This document shows, piece after piece, positions 52,112 to 64,000 of a stretch of DNA of 64,000 bases. The notes beneath the pieces were generated by a model. It was not told the origin of the DNA and ran no database searches. It saw nothing but the letters and a program-made list of their open reading frames with translations. Origin of the DNA: JAGNLM01 sp964439835 (GTDB taxonomy: Bacteria > Pseudomonadota > Gammaproteobacteria > JAABTG01); assembly GCA_964439835.1 (NCBI GenBank), contig CAYTPQ010000008.1, forward strand, positions 23,481 through 87,480, in the 5' to 3' direction. Position numbers and translations under genes: made by a program. Each line of letters opens with the position of its first letter. Within the stretch, counting starts at the first letter, position 1.

Positions 52112-52186
52112 GCTGAAGGACTCCCGCAGACTCCCGTGCTGAGGCCGCCACAGTCGACGGACCACGTTACGCTTTGCGCCACCTCA

Positions 52187-52202
52187 AGCAAGCAGCGCGC
52201 CA
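52187..52202 (-). promoter_or_regulatory. Sigma-54 (RpoN) promoter of the PEP-CTERM gene
   Basis: On the minus strand TGGCGCGCTGCTTGCT matches the RpoN consensus TGGCACG-N4-TTGCW with one mismatch, and the GG and GC doublets have exactly 10 nt between them. Transcription would start near 52176, giving a 65-nt leader before the ATG at 52111. Confidence 0.65.
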
Positions 52203-52286
52203 CCCTGATCCGCCCAGAAAAAGCCATGTAAAACCAAAGAGATGCTGGGTTGACACTCCTTCGCCTCGCGATAAGACGGGGCTTGT

Positions 52287-52303
52287 TGTAAGGAAATCCG
52301 ACA
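52287..52303 (-). promoter_or_regulatory. Candidate upstream activator site for the sigma-54 promoter
   Basis: TGTAAGGAAATCCGACA (plus-strand reading), with weak dyad symmetry (TGT..ACA, GGA..TCC), is centred about 119 bp upstream of the predicted start site, the normal position for an NtrC-family enhancer-binding protein. The PrsK/PrsR two-component system controls PEP-CTERM genes with RpoN in Zoogloea-like bacteria. That this is a PrsR site is inference. Confidence 0.45.
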
Positions 52304-52371
52304 GACTCTTGCGGCTCAAAGGCTTGCTACCCACGACTGGCCCCGCTCTCGACCATCTCTTCGGCGGGCCT

Positions 52372-55245
52372 TTACGGCTGCATGGGGGGGGGGCCGCTAT
52401 GGGCGGCAGGCCTAGCCGGATCCGGCGGGAATAATCCGCCAGGCACTGTCTGGAGACGCGAGAGCAGTGCCTGTGCCTCCCTCATGTCAGTGAATTGTGT
52501 GGCCGAGCGGAGGGCCGCTTCCAGCTCGCGCCGTGCCTCCTCAGAGCGCCCCAGCGCGACGAGTGCGGCGGCGAGGTGGTACCGAATCTCGGGGTCGTTT
52601 GCTTTCCGCGCCTGGGCGGCCCGCAGGAAGGGCAGGGCCGCTTCGGCTTCACCCTGCTGCACCAGGATCCAGCCGAGGGTGTCGTTGACTGCGGGGTCGT
52701 CGGGGGCGAGCCGCTGGGCTCGCTCCGCGAGGGCCCGGGCATGCGGGTCGCCCTTGCGGGAGAGCAGGTAGGCGAGGTTGTTGAGTACCGCCACGTTGTC
52801 GGGCTCCTCGAGCAGCACCGCCTCGTAGTGGATCTGCGCGGTGTCGACGTCCCCCTCCCGCAGCGCCGCCTCGGCCAGGGCGTGCCGGCCCACGCGGTCC
52901 TTCGGGTTGGCGTTGACCCAGTCCCGGACGGCGGCGAGGGCGCGCTCGGGCGCCCCGGCGGCGCGCTCCGCCGCAGCGAGGCGCAGGACCAGATCCAGGC
53001 GTTTCTCCCGCCCCAGGGCCGCCCGGTACATAGCCCCGGCCTCGGCGTGGCGCTGCTCCCGCATGCGCAGGTCGCCGGTCAGGCGATAGCCCACTGCCAG
53101 CTCGGGGTGGCGGCCGCGCACCAAGTCGGCCTCGTCGCTCGCCTGCTTCAGGTCGCCCGCGGCTAGCAGGACTTCCGCCAGGGCCGCGCGGGCGGGCACC
53201 GAGTCGGGGTCCTTTGTCAGCGCCTTGCGCAGGCTCCAGGCCGCCTCGTCCAGGGCGCCGGTGGTCGCCTGAAGGCCCGCGATCCGCAGCAGCCAGCCGC
53301 CGTCGAAGCCGGCGACGTCCGACATCCGCCGCAGCGTCGAGCGGGCGAGGTCCGCCTTCCCGCCGGCCGCGTCCGCCCGCGCCGCCAGGAACAGCGTATC
53401 CAGGTCGTCCGGGGCGACGGCCTCGGCCTCCCGCGCAACCTCCCTCGCCTTGTCACTGCGGCCCGCCCGCAGGTGCCCCTCCGCGAGGGCCAGGCGGGAC
53501 GGGAGGTGGGTCGGGCTGGCCCCCCGGGCCTTCTCCAGCCAGCGCTCCGCCTCGTCGCCCCGTCCCTGAGCGGCCTCCAGCCGTGCCAGCTCAAACATGG
53601 CCTGCGCGTTCGTCCGATCCTTGGCGAGGATGGCCTGGAGACGCTTGCGGGCGTCCTCGGCCCGGCCCTCGGCCAGCTCGACCCGGGCCAGCCCCAGCTT
53701 CGCTGGCAGCATCTGCGGGTCTATCGCCAGCATCTGCTCCAGCGCCGCGCGGGCCTGCGCGTACCGGCCCGCCTGCAACTCCGCGGTCGCGAGCAGCGAG
53801 AGGACTGTAAGATTTTTCGACTCCCGGGCCAGCAGGCGGCGGGCCACCTCGGCGGCCTCGGCGTTCTGCCCCCGTTTCAGGTGCAGGATCGCCAGCGCCA
53901 GGCCGGCCCGCCCCTGCTGCGGGTCCTTCGCAAAGATCGAGTCGAGCTCCGTGATCGCGGTGGCCCGCTCGCCGGCCGCAAGACGGCTCAGCGCGAGCTG
54001 GGTACGCACGCGGGCGTCGCTGCCGCTCAGGGTCGCCGCTGCCTCGAGGGCCTGGATGGCAGAAGCGTGCAGGCCCTTCTGCATGTAGGCCGTGCCTAGG
54101 AGGAGCAGGAACTCGGGGTCCCGCGTGGCGCGCTGGCGCACGGGCTCGAGGGTCTGAACCGCGTCTTCGGCCGCCCCGCGTGCTAACAATGTCGACGCCA
54201 GCAGCTTTCGTGCCCCGATCGAGCCGGGGTCCCCGACGAGATAACGCTGCAGCGCCGCCTGCGCCTTCTCGACGCGCCCGAGGTCGTGGTTCACCAGGCC
54301 TGCAAGGAGCAGAAGCTGCTGGCTGCGGCCGAGCGCCTCCGGCGGTATTCCGTCTAGAAGGCTCGCCGTCTCCTCGAGGGCGCTGCGCGCCTCGGCCACC
54401 TGTCCCGCTCGCGAACGGACGACCGACGCGAGGTACGCCCCCCGCGGGTCCTCGGGAAACTCCTTGCGCAGCGCCTCCAGCTCGGTGGCTGCCAGCGAGT
54501 CCTGGTTCAAGTCGAGCAGCACCCCGATACGGGAGATGCGGGCCTCGACCTGGCGGGGGTCGAGCTCGATGGCGCGGGCATAGCCGGTCGCGGCCTCGTC
54601 CAGGTGCCCCTGGGCGTGGGCTACTGAGGCTCGCATTGCCCACGCGGACGCCGCGTCGGGGTGGGCGGCAAGGATCCGTTCGCTCAACGCCCGGGCCTCG
54701 GCGAGCCGCGCCTGACGCAGGCGTAGCGTGGCCTCCCCCAGGCCCGCCTGGAGCGAGTCGGGGTCGAGACGCCGGGCCTCGGCGTAATCCGCCTCCGCGG
54801 CTGGCAGGTCGCGCAGCTCCATGTGGGCCTGGCCGCGATAGGCGAGCACCTCGGCGCGGGTTGCACCCGTCAGCCCCGTCGCCCGCACGCCGGCGAGAAG
54901 CTCCTGGTACTTGCCCTGGTCCAGGTAGGCGCGGGCCAGCAGCGGTGCGACGAGTGCCGCGTCGGCGCCCATGGCGCGGGCCTTCAGGAGCTCCTTCTCG
55001 GCGGGCTCCGGCAGGCCGACGTCGACGTAGATCTGGCCGAGCAGCACCCGCGCCGGGAGAAAGTCGGGGTCCTGCTGCAGGGCGTTCTTCAGCTGGATCA
55101 CCGCGTCGACGTAGACCTTGCGGTGGACGAGGGAGGCGGCCTCCTCGTAATAGCGGGAGGCCGCCGCGCGGTCGGCGGACCAGGCCGGAAGAGCGAGCGC
55201 CAGCCAGGAGAGGGTGATCAGGGCGGTGATCGGATGTCTACGCAT
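52372..55245 (-). CDS. prsT: PEP-CTERM system TPR-repeat protein PrsT
   Basis: A 957-residue periplasmic or outer-membrane-linked protein. The signal peptide is MRRHPITALITLSWLALALP then AWSA. The rest is an almost continuous array of tetratricopeptide repeats, matching the PrsT family (about 900 residues) found with exosortase and exopolysaccharide genes. It begins DRAAASRYYEEAASLVHRKV and has many A-x-LDP-type helices. A 10-base G run lies just before its stop, a possible slippage site. It is upstream of the PEP-CTERM gene in the same orientation with a 260-bp gap. No exosortase gene is in the window. Confidence 0.88.
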   Translation of the reverse strand: MRRHPITALITLSWLALALPAWSADRAAASRYYEEAASLVHRKVYVDAVIQLKNALQQDPDFLPARVLLGQIYVDVGLPEPAEKELLKARAMGADAALVAPLLARAYLDQGKYQELLAGVRATGLTGATRAEVLAYRGQAHMELRDLPAAEADYAEARRLDPDSLQAGLGEATLRLRQARLAEARALSERILAAHPDAASAWAMRASVAHAQGHLDEAATGYARAIELDPRQVEARISRIGVLLDLNQDSLAATELEALRKEFPEDPRGAYLASVVRSRAGQVAEARSALEETASLLDGIPPEALGRSQQLLLLAGLVNHDLGRVEKAQAALQRYLVGDPGSIGARKLLASTLLARGAAEDAVQTLEPVRQRATRDPEFLLLLGTAYMQKGLHASAIQALEAAATLSGSDARVRTQLALSRLAAGERATAITELDSIFAKDPQQGRAGLALAILHLKRGQNAEAAEVARRLLARESKNLTVLSLLATAELQAGRYAQARAALEQMLAIDPQMLPAKLGLARVELAEGRAEDARKRLQAILAKDRTNAQAMFELARLEAAQGRGDEAERWLEKARGASPTHLPSRLALAEGHLRAGRSDKAREVAREAEAVAPDDLDTLFLAARADAAGGKADLARSTLRRMSDVAGFDGGWLLRIAGLQATTGALDEAAWSLRKALTKDPDSVPARAALAEVLLAAGDLKQASDEADLVRGRHPELAVGYRLTGDLRMREQRHAEAGAMYRAALGREKRLDLVLRLAAAERAAGAPERALAAVRDWVNANPKDRVGRHALAEAALREGDVDTAQIHYEAVLLEEPDNVAVLNNLAYLLSRKGDPHARALAERAQRLAPDDPAVNDTLGWILVQQGEAEAALPFLRAAQARKANDPEIRYHLAAALVALGRSEEARRELEAALRSATQFTDMREAQALLSRLQTVPGGLFPPDPARPAAHSGPPPMQP

Positions 55246-55399
55246 GGAGTCTCAATGGAGTGAAGGGCTGGGACGTGTCGTAGGGCTGTCTGTCAGCCGG
55301 TCTGCCACGCCTTGCTACGGTAGCTCGGCGCGTCTCCCACGGCCTTGAGGTTCCCGCCCCTGCGGCTGGCCGACGCAGCGCTGACGCTCCTCCGAAGCC

Positions 55400-55849
55400 T
55401 CAGGACGACGGTTTCGCGCCAGGCGCGGCGCCTCGCTGGAGGTACTCGTCGACCACTCTCGTAGACAGCCAAAAATCCCCCAGCCGTTCGCGGGCGACAT
55501 CATACGTGATGCGGTCTTCGACGTTCTCGTAGCCATGGACGAGGAGATTGCGGAACCTTGCCATCTTCTGGAAGGTCTCCACGGTCGCTGCCGGAATGAC
55601 GCCGCGCGTCCCCAGCACATCGAAGCACTCGGCGTAGCTCTCGGGCTCGGGCAACTCGAGCGCGCTGACCAGGTGCCGGCACACGTCGATCATCTTCTCG
55701 ACGGCCAGCTCCAGGTTGCGCTCGACGAAGCGCTTGCTTACCGTGCTCGCGCGGAACTCGGAGAAGTCACCCAGCGGCTCGCGCTCGATCTCCGAGACGT
55801 AGACCAGGATCGCTTTGAGTTTCCTCGAGACGAGCGGCACGTCGAGCAC
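55400..55849 (-). CDS. HEPN (DUF86-type) toxin
   Basis: A 149-residue HEPN protein. The catalytic RX4H motif is R100-N-L-L-V-H105-G-Y107 (RFRNLLVHGY). HEPN toxins are RNases blocked by AMPylation from an MNT partner. The GTG start at 55849 overlaps the MNT stop TAG (55849-55851). A frame running unbroken from 56230 would fuse the two proteins, but only because of a frameshift in the MNT gene; the intervening residues are nonsense in that frame. Full length for the family. Confidence 0.82.
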   Translation of the reverse strand: MLDVPLVSRKLKAILVYVSEIEREPLGDFSEFRASTVSKRFVERNLELAVEKMIDVCRHLVSALELPEPESYAECFDVLGTRGVIPAATVETFQKMARFRNLLVHGYENVEDRITYDVARERLGDFWLSTRVVDEYLQRGAAPGAKPSS

Positions 55850-56230
55850 TACACGACCCTCGCGGTGAGATGGCGGTAGGTCTGATAGTCGCGGATGGTC
55901 CTGTCCCGAAATGCGGTGTGGGTCACAATATCGCGGCAAAGGAGCCGCCGGCCGTGCTTGACGACCTGGTGGCGCAGCAGGGGCGAGGCGTGGTTGAGCA
56001 CGACCAGGTCGACCTCCCGGCCCGTCTCGGTGGACAGATCGCTGGATCTCGTCCAGGGTCGCCAGGCCGCCCGGGGGATCCGCGTACCAGACCGCGACGT
56101 CCAGGTCCCGCGGGCGGCGCTCCGGGTGACGGACGGTGGAGCCGAAGACAGACGCGAAGACGACGTTCGGGTCCCCTTCCAGGGCAGCCTGGAGGCGGCG
56201 GGTCACTGCTTCAAGCGGGGTCTCGGTCAC
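55849..56230 (-). pseudogene. MNT nucleotidyltransferase antitoxin with frameshift
   Basis: Codons 1-63 read MTETPLEAVTRRLQAALEGD through FGSTVRHPERRPRDLDVAVW to LATLDEIQR, with the GSX10DXD site. After about 56037 the correct reading moves by one base: LSTETGREVDLVVLNHASPL, LRHQVVKHGRRLLCRD and the end TYRHLTARVV before TAG. The total of 382 bp is one base over a multiple of three. One inserted base near 56036-56040 explains it. It is either a sequencing error or a real mutation; if real, the HEPN toxin would lack its antitoxin. Confidence 0.78.
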
Positions 56231-56479
56231 GACCCGTCTCTATACGCCCCGGTGGGTGGACAGTGCATCGATGGGGGGCCACAAAGGGGCCGCGCTCGAT
56301 CTCCTGGGGCCGACCACCGACGCTGCAATCTAGCCGGTTGCCCAGGACCGCGCCAGCATTCGGAAGTGGGGTCTCCAGCCCGCGGGCCTGTGCGAGTAGA
56401 CGAGATCCATAGGCTCGGGCATCCTGAAGTCCCCGGTGCTAGTTGATTGATTCATGGCGAAACGGGACAGGGGGCAAGA

Positions 56480-56761
56480 ATGCAGAAGGTTCTGTTCATC
56501 CGGGCGGAGTGGGATCAGGAGGCGCAGGTTTGGGTGGCCAGCAGCGATGATGTGCCTGGGCTTGCCACGGAGGCGCCGACCGTGGAGGCCCTGCTGAAGA
56601 AGCTCGAGGTCATGGTGCCCGAGCTTCTGGACGCGAACGGATGGCCCGATGGGGAAGAAGTGCCGTTCGAAGTGCTCCTGTTCGTTGTCGACTACAAGAT
56701 CCTATCTCGTCATACCGCCAACGCGGTGCTCAAGCAGGCGGTCCTCCCCAAGCTCTTCTGA
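56480..56761 (+). CDS. DUF1902 (HicB-like) protein
   Basis: A 93-residue protein: MQKVLFIRAEWDQEAQVWVA then SSDDVPGLATEAPTVEALLK is the DUF1902/HicB partial RNase-H-like fold. The ATG at 56480 has AGGGGG 5 nt upstream. HicB-like antitoxins usually neighbour a HicA toxin. None is visible on either side, so it is orphan or acts alone. The last 15 residues (ANAVLKQAVLPKLF) are atypical. Confidence 0.75.
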   Translation: MQKVLFIRAEWDQEAQVWVASSDDVPGLATEAPTVEALLKKLEVMVPELLDANGWPDGEEVPFEVLLFVVDYKILSRHTANAVLKQAVLPKLF

Positions 56762-56867
56762 CCTCGCGCTCACCGCGGCAATCTTCAGTTTGACCCCTTT
56801 CCCCAAATCCTCTCTGGCGCCCGCCAGGGTTGCGCGGGGTCTCGATCCGATAGGTGGTTATTGAAAA

Positions 56868-56886
56868 ATCATCATATAACGATGAT
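56868..56886 (+). promoter_or_regulatory. AT-rich dyad and -10-like sequence upstream of the DUF4143 ATPase
   Basis: ATCATC (56868-56873) and GATGAT (56881-56886) form a perfect 6-bp dyad with a 7-nt AT spacer. TATAAC (56875-56880) in the spacer is a 5 of 6 match to a -10 box. No convincing -35 is seen. The patch stands out in a GC-rich genome and may be the promoter-operator of the ATPase gene. Confidence 0.35.
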
Positions 56887-56892
56887 ACTTCA

Positions 56893-58059
56893 ATGACCAT
56901 TCTTGATGGCGCCCCCATGGAGATTGATCGACCCACGGACAGGGCGACACTGGCCAGGCTGATGGCCGTCTTCCCCGTCATGGGCATCCTCGGGCCCCGG
57001 CAGTCGGGCAAGACGACCCTCGCCCGTCAGCTTTCCGCCGACCACTTTTTCGACCTCGAGAACCCGCGCGACGCCGCGATGCTCGCGGAGCCCCAGTTGG
57101 CCCTGGAGCCGCTCTCGGGCCTGATCGTCATCGACGAGATCCAGCGCGCCGCGGACCTGTTCCCGCTGATCCGTTACCTCGTCGACGGGCATCCGGACCA
57201 GCGGTACGTGATCCTCAGTAGCGCCTCGCGGGACCTGATTCGGCAGTCCTCCGAGTCGCTCGCGGGTCGCGTGGCCTATCACGAGCTGGCGGGTTTCCGG
57301 ATCGGCGACGTCGGCAGCGCGCACTGGCGGGACCTCTGGCTGCGCGGCGGGCTGCCGCGCGCCTACACGGCGGCGACGGACGAGGACAGCCACCTCTGGC
57401 GCGAGCAGTACGTGGCCACCTTTCTCGAGCGCGACATCCCCCAGCTCGGCATCGGCATCCCGGCGACAACCCTGCGACGCTTCTGGACCATGCTCTGCCA
57501 CTACCACGGCCAGGTCCTCAACTACGCCGAGCTGGCCCGCGCCTTCGGCATCTCGGACATGACGGTCCGACGCTACGTCGACATCCTCGAAGGCACCTTC
57601 ATGGTCCGCCTGCTCCAGCCCTGGCACGTCAACCTCGGCAAACGGCTGGTCAAGCGGCCCAAACTCTATCTCCGCGACTCGGGCCTCCTGCACGCGCTGC
57701 TCGCGATCCGCTCCCTGCAGGACCTGGCCACGCACAACAAGCTGGGCGCCTCCTGGGAGGGCTTCGCGCTCGAGGTGGCGGCCCGCGCCATCGGCAAGCG
57801 CCAGGAAGAGCTGGCCTTCTGGGCGACCCACACCGGCGCCGAGGTGGACCTGTTCTGGCAGGAGCACGGCAAGAACTGGGGGGTCGAGCTGAAGTATGCC
57901 GACGCCCCGCGGCTCACCCGCTCCATGGCCGTCGCCGTGGAGGACCTGGCGTTGGAGCATCTGTGGGTGGTCTATCCGGGCGACCGGACCTATGCGCTCG
58001 CCGAGAAGGTCAGCACCTTGCCCCTCGCGGGCATCGGCGACCGTTGGGCCTATCCCTGA
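56893..58059 (+). CDS. AAA family ATPase with DUF4143 domain
   Basis: A protein of about 388 residues. An N-terminal AAA_14-type domain has Walker A LGPRQSGKTTLARQL and Walker B LIVIDEIQRA. A winged-helix-like segment (YAELARAFGISDMTVRRYVD) and the C-terminal DUF4143 domain (ELAFWATHTGAEVDLFWQEH with VELKYADAP) follow; the last resembles a PD-(D/E)XK-like core. These ATPases are frequent in mobile and defence-rich regions, and their role is unknown. The start is ATG at 56893 or 56917; neither has a strong ribosome binding site. Confidence 0.85.
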   Translation: MTILDGAPMEIDRPTDRATLARLMAVFPVMGILGPRQSGKTTLARQLSADHFFDLENPRDAAMLAEPQLALEPLSGLIVIDEIQRAADLFPLIRYLVDGHPDQRYVILSSASRDLIRQSSESLAGRVAYHELAGFRIGDVGSAHWRDLWLRGGLPRAYTAATDEDSHLWREQYVATFLERDIPQLGIGIPATTLRRFWTMLCHYHGQVLNYAELARAFGISDMTVRRYVDILEGTFMVRLLQPWHVNLGKRLVKRPKLYLRDSGLLHALLAIRSLQDLATHNKLGASWEGFALEVAARAIGKRQEELAFWATHTGAEVDLFWQEHGKNWGVELKYADAPRLTRSMAVAVEDLALEHLWVVYPGDRTYALAEKVSTLPLAGIGDRWAYP

Positions 58060-58067
58060 GAAAAAAG

Positions 58068-58138
58068 GGGGTCGAACTGAATTTCGCCGCCTCGTTCGAG
58101 AAGGGGCGGGGGCGTGAAGCGAAATTCAGTTCGACCCC
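58068..58138. repeat. Palindromic element with 20-bp perfect arms
   Basis: GGGGTCGAACTGAATTTCGC (58068-58087) and GCGAAATTCAGTTCGACCCC (58119-58138) are exact reverse complements around a 31-nt loop. It lies directly after the ATPase stop. A degenerate end (CAGTTTGACCCC) appears at 56788. It may be a MITE/REP-like element that also works as a terminator. Confidence 0.75.
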
Positions 58139-58183
58139 TCTCCCACTCTCCTCTCCCACTCTCCCAGGTGAGCGCCAGGAGCA

Positions 58184-58211
58184 TTGACGCATCGACCCCT
58201 GATGCTATGAT
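58184..58211 (+). promoter_or_regulatory. Sigma-70 promoter of vapBC
   Basis: -35 TTGACG (58184-58189) and -10 TATGAT (58206-58211) with a 16-bp spacer. Transcription would start at 58217-58219, essentially at the ATG of the antitoxin at 58219, so the mRNA may be leaderless. Confidence 0.6.
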
Positions 58212-58218
58212 GCCATCC

Positions 58219-58485
58219 ATGCGGAGCACGGTGCGGATCGACGACGATCTTCTGATGGACATCAAGGACCGGGCACGCCGCGAGAATCTATCCCTGACGC
58301 GGATGCTCAACCGGTTGCTGCGCGAAGGCATTCAGGCCTCGCGCGGGGGGCGGGAGCAGCGCGCGCGCTACCGGGAACAGACGGTCGCGATGGGTGAGGC
58401 CCGCGTCGACCTCGACAAGGCACTCGCCCTCGCGGCCGGTCTAGAGGACGAGGAGGTCCTGCGCAAGGTGGCCCTCAGGAAGTGA
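58219..58485 (+). CDS. vapB: VapB-type ribbon-helix-helix antitoxin
   Basis: An 88-residue antitoxin: MRSTVRIDDDLLMDIKDRAR then RENLSLTRMLNRLLREGIQA is an RHH/CopG-like DNA-binding fold, followed by a charged tail. Two ATGs at 58207 and 58210 overlap the -10 box and cannot be used by that promoter, so the ATG at 58219 is chosen. The stop overlaps the VapC GTG by 4 bp. Confidence 0.85.
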   Translation: MRSTVRIDDDLLMDIKDRARRENLSLTRMLNRLLREGIQASRGGREQRARYREQTVAMGEARVDLDKALALAAGLEDEEVLRKVALRK

Positions 58486-58916
58486 AGATCGTCGACCTGA
58501 ACGTCTTGCTCTATGTGGTGAACGAGAACGCTGCCCATCACCCGGCGCTGCTGGCCTGGTGGGAAGAGGCGGTGAACGGCGACGAGTCGGTGGGCCTGCC
58601 GTGGGTTGTGCTGCTGGGGTTTCTGCGTATCGCCACGAACCCCAAGATCTTTCCGCACCCGCTGGCTCCGACGACGGCCCTCACCAAGATCGACACCTGG
58701 CTGTCCCTTCCTACCACGGCCGTAGTGCGAGAAAACGATGAGCACTGGCGGGTCCTGCGCAGCCTGCTGGACGACACGGGGACGGCCGGTAACCTCACGA
58801 CCGACGCGCATCTGGCGGCGCTCGCCATCAGTCACGGTGCGGTGCTCGTATCCTGCGACCGGGACTTCGCCCGCTTCCCGGGCCTGCGCTGGGAGAATCC
58901 GGCAGAGCCTCGCTGA
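58482..58916 (+). CDS. vapC: PIN-domain ribonuclease toxin VapC
   Basis: A 144-residue PIN toxin: VDLNVLLYVVNENAAHHPAL, LPWVVLLGFLRIATNPKIF, LTTDAHLAALAISHGAVLVS and CDRDFARFPGLRW. The acidic residues expected for the metal site (Asp5, Asp in TTDAH, CDRDF) are present. The GTG start at 58482 is coupled to the antitoxin. An intact VapBC pair at the right border of the island, next to gltD. Confidence 0.88.
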   Translation: MKIVDLNVLLYVVNENAAHHPALLAWWEEAVNGDESVGLPWVVLLGFLRIATNPKIFPHPLAPTTALTKIDTWLSLPTTAVVRENDEHWRVLRSLLDDTGTAGNLTTDAHLAALAISHGAVLVSCDRDFARFPGLRWENPAEPR

Positions 58917-58928
58917 GCCCTGCGTCGT

Positions 58929-60362
<1,434 letters not shown>

Positions 60363-60364
60363 CG

Positions 60365-64000
<3,636 letters not shown>

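Noticed and set aside
55400..56230. A genuine fused MNT-HEPN protein
   Set aside because: Residues 65-127 of the fused frame match nothing, while the next frame gives a normal MNT end and a stop that overlaps the HEPN start.

Overview
The window is 64 kb of a GC-rich bacterial chromosome. The gene set points to a gammaproteobacterium, possibly of the Chromatiales/Ectothiorhodospiraceae type: lipid A and heptose genes, MsbA, YidC/YidD/RnpA/RpmH next to DnaA-DnaN-RecF-GyrB, FtsY-FtsE-FtsX-RpoH, RsmD-CoaD-ferredoxin, cbb3 oxidase assembly genes CcoI/CcoS, NosL, and a PEP-CTERM/PrsT pair. The taxon is inferred; there is no rRNA gene to confirm it. A 10-base run of N near 19.77 kb shows that this is a scaffold with at least one gap.

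Layout. (1) 0-9.2 kb: envelope genes, almost all on the minus strand: O-antigen ligase (cut by the window edge), heptosyltransferase, MsbA, two GT4 glycosyltransferases, a polysaccharide deacetylase, an LpxL-type acyltransferase and RfbD. (2) 9.2-19.4 kb: the replication-origin region. mnmE-yidC-yidD-rnpA-rpmH run leftwards and dnaA-dnaN-recF-gyrB run rightwards. An AT-rich segment with DnaA-box-like sequences lies between dnaA and dnaN, and two parS-like ParB sites lie inside recF. (3) 19.4-24.8 kb: comF (damaged by the gap) and a bioB-F-H-C-D biotin operon behind a near-consensus sigma-70 promoter. (4) 24.9-28.6 kb: copper ATPase CcoI, CcoS, a 460-bp non-coding stretch with several DnaA-box-like sequences, and a DksA/TraR-type protein. 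(5) 28.6-37.0 kb: msrA, rpoH, ftsX, ftsE, ftsY, a pair of M16 peptidases, rsmD, coaD and a ferredoxin. (6) 37.1-42.5 kb: a tightly packed minus-strand operon joining a small membrane protein, a MacB/FtsX-type ABC permease and ATPase, a polytopic membrane protein, a TlpA-like thioredoxin, NosL and an unrecognised 301-residue protein. Three consecutive products carry a Cys-Pro-X-Cys motif and there is no nosZ in view, so I infer a copper or thiol maturation/export machine. It is the best candidate here for an undescribed system. (7) 42.6-46.8 kb: mutM, hemE and a secreted subtilisin.

(8) 46.8-58.9 kb: an accessory island rich in toxin-antitoxin genes and their wrecks: MNT/HEPN modules (one with its HEPN half apparently inverted, one with a frameshifted MNT, one truncated duplicate MNT), Phd/ParE, an orphan VapC, VapBC, DUF4160/DUF2442, a DUF1902 protein and a DUF4143 ATPase. 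A 40-bp dispersed repeat sits at several of the broken ends. The island also holds the 3' end of a group II intron and a PEP-CTERM protein preceded by a recognisable sigma-54 promoter and an upstream activator-like site, next to the TPR protein PrsT. (9) 58.9-64 kb: gltD and the 3' part of gltB on the minus strand, with gltB running off the window.

Gene orientation (minus to the left of about 13 kb, plus to the right) fits a replication origin at dnaA. Start codons were chosen by alignment to known family N-termini, by Shine-Dalgarno sequences and by 4-bp stop/start overlaps. Where these disagree the entry says so.
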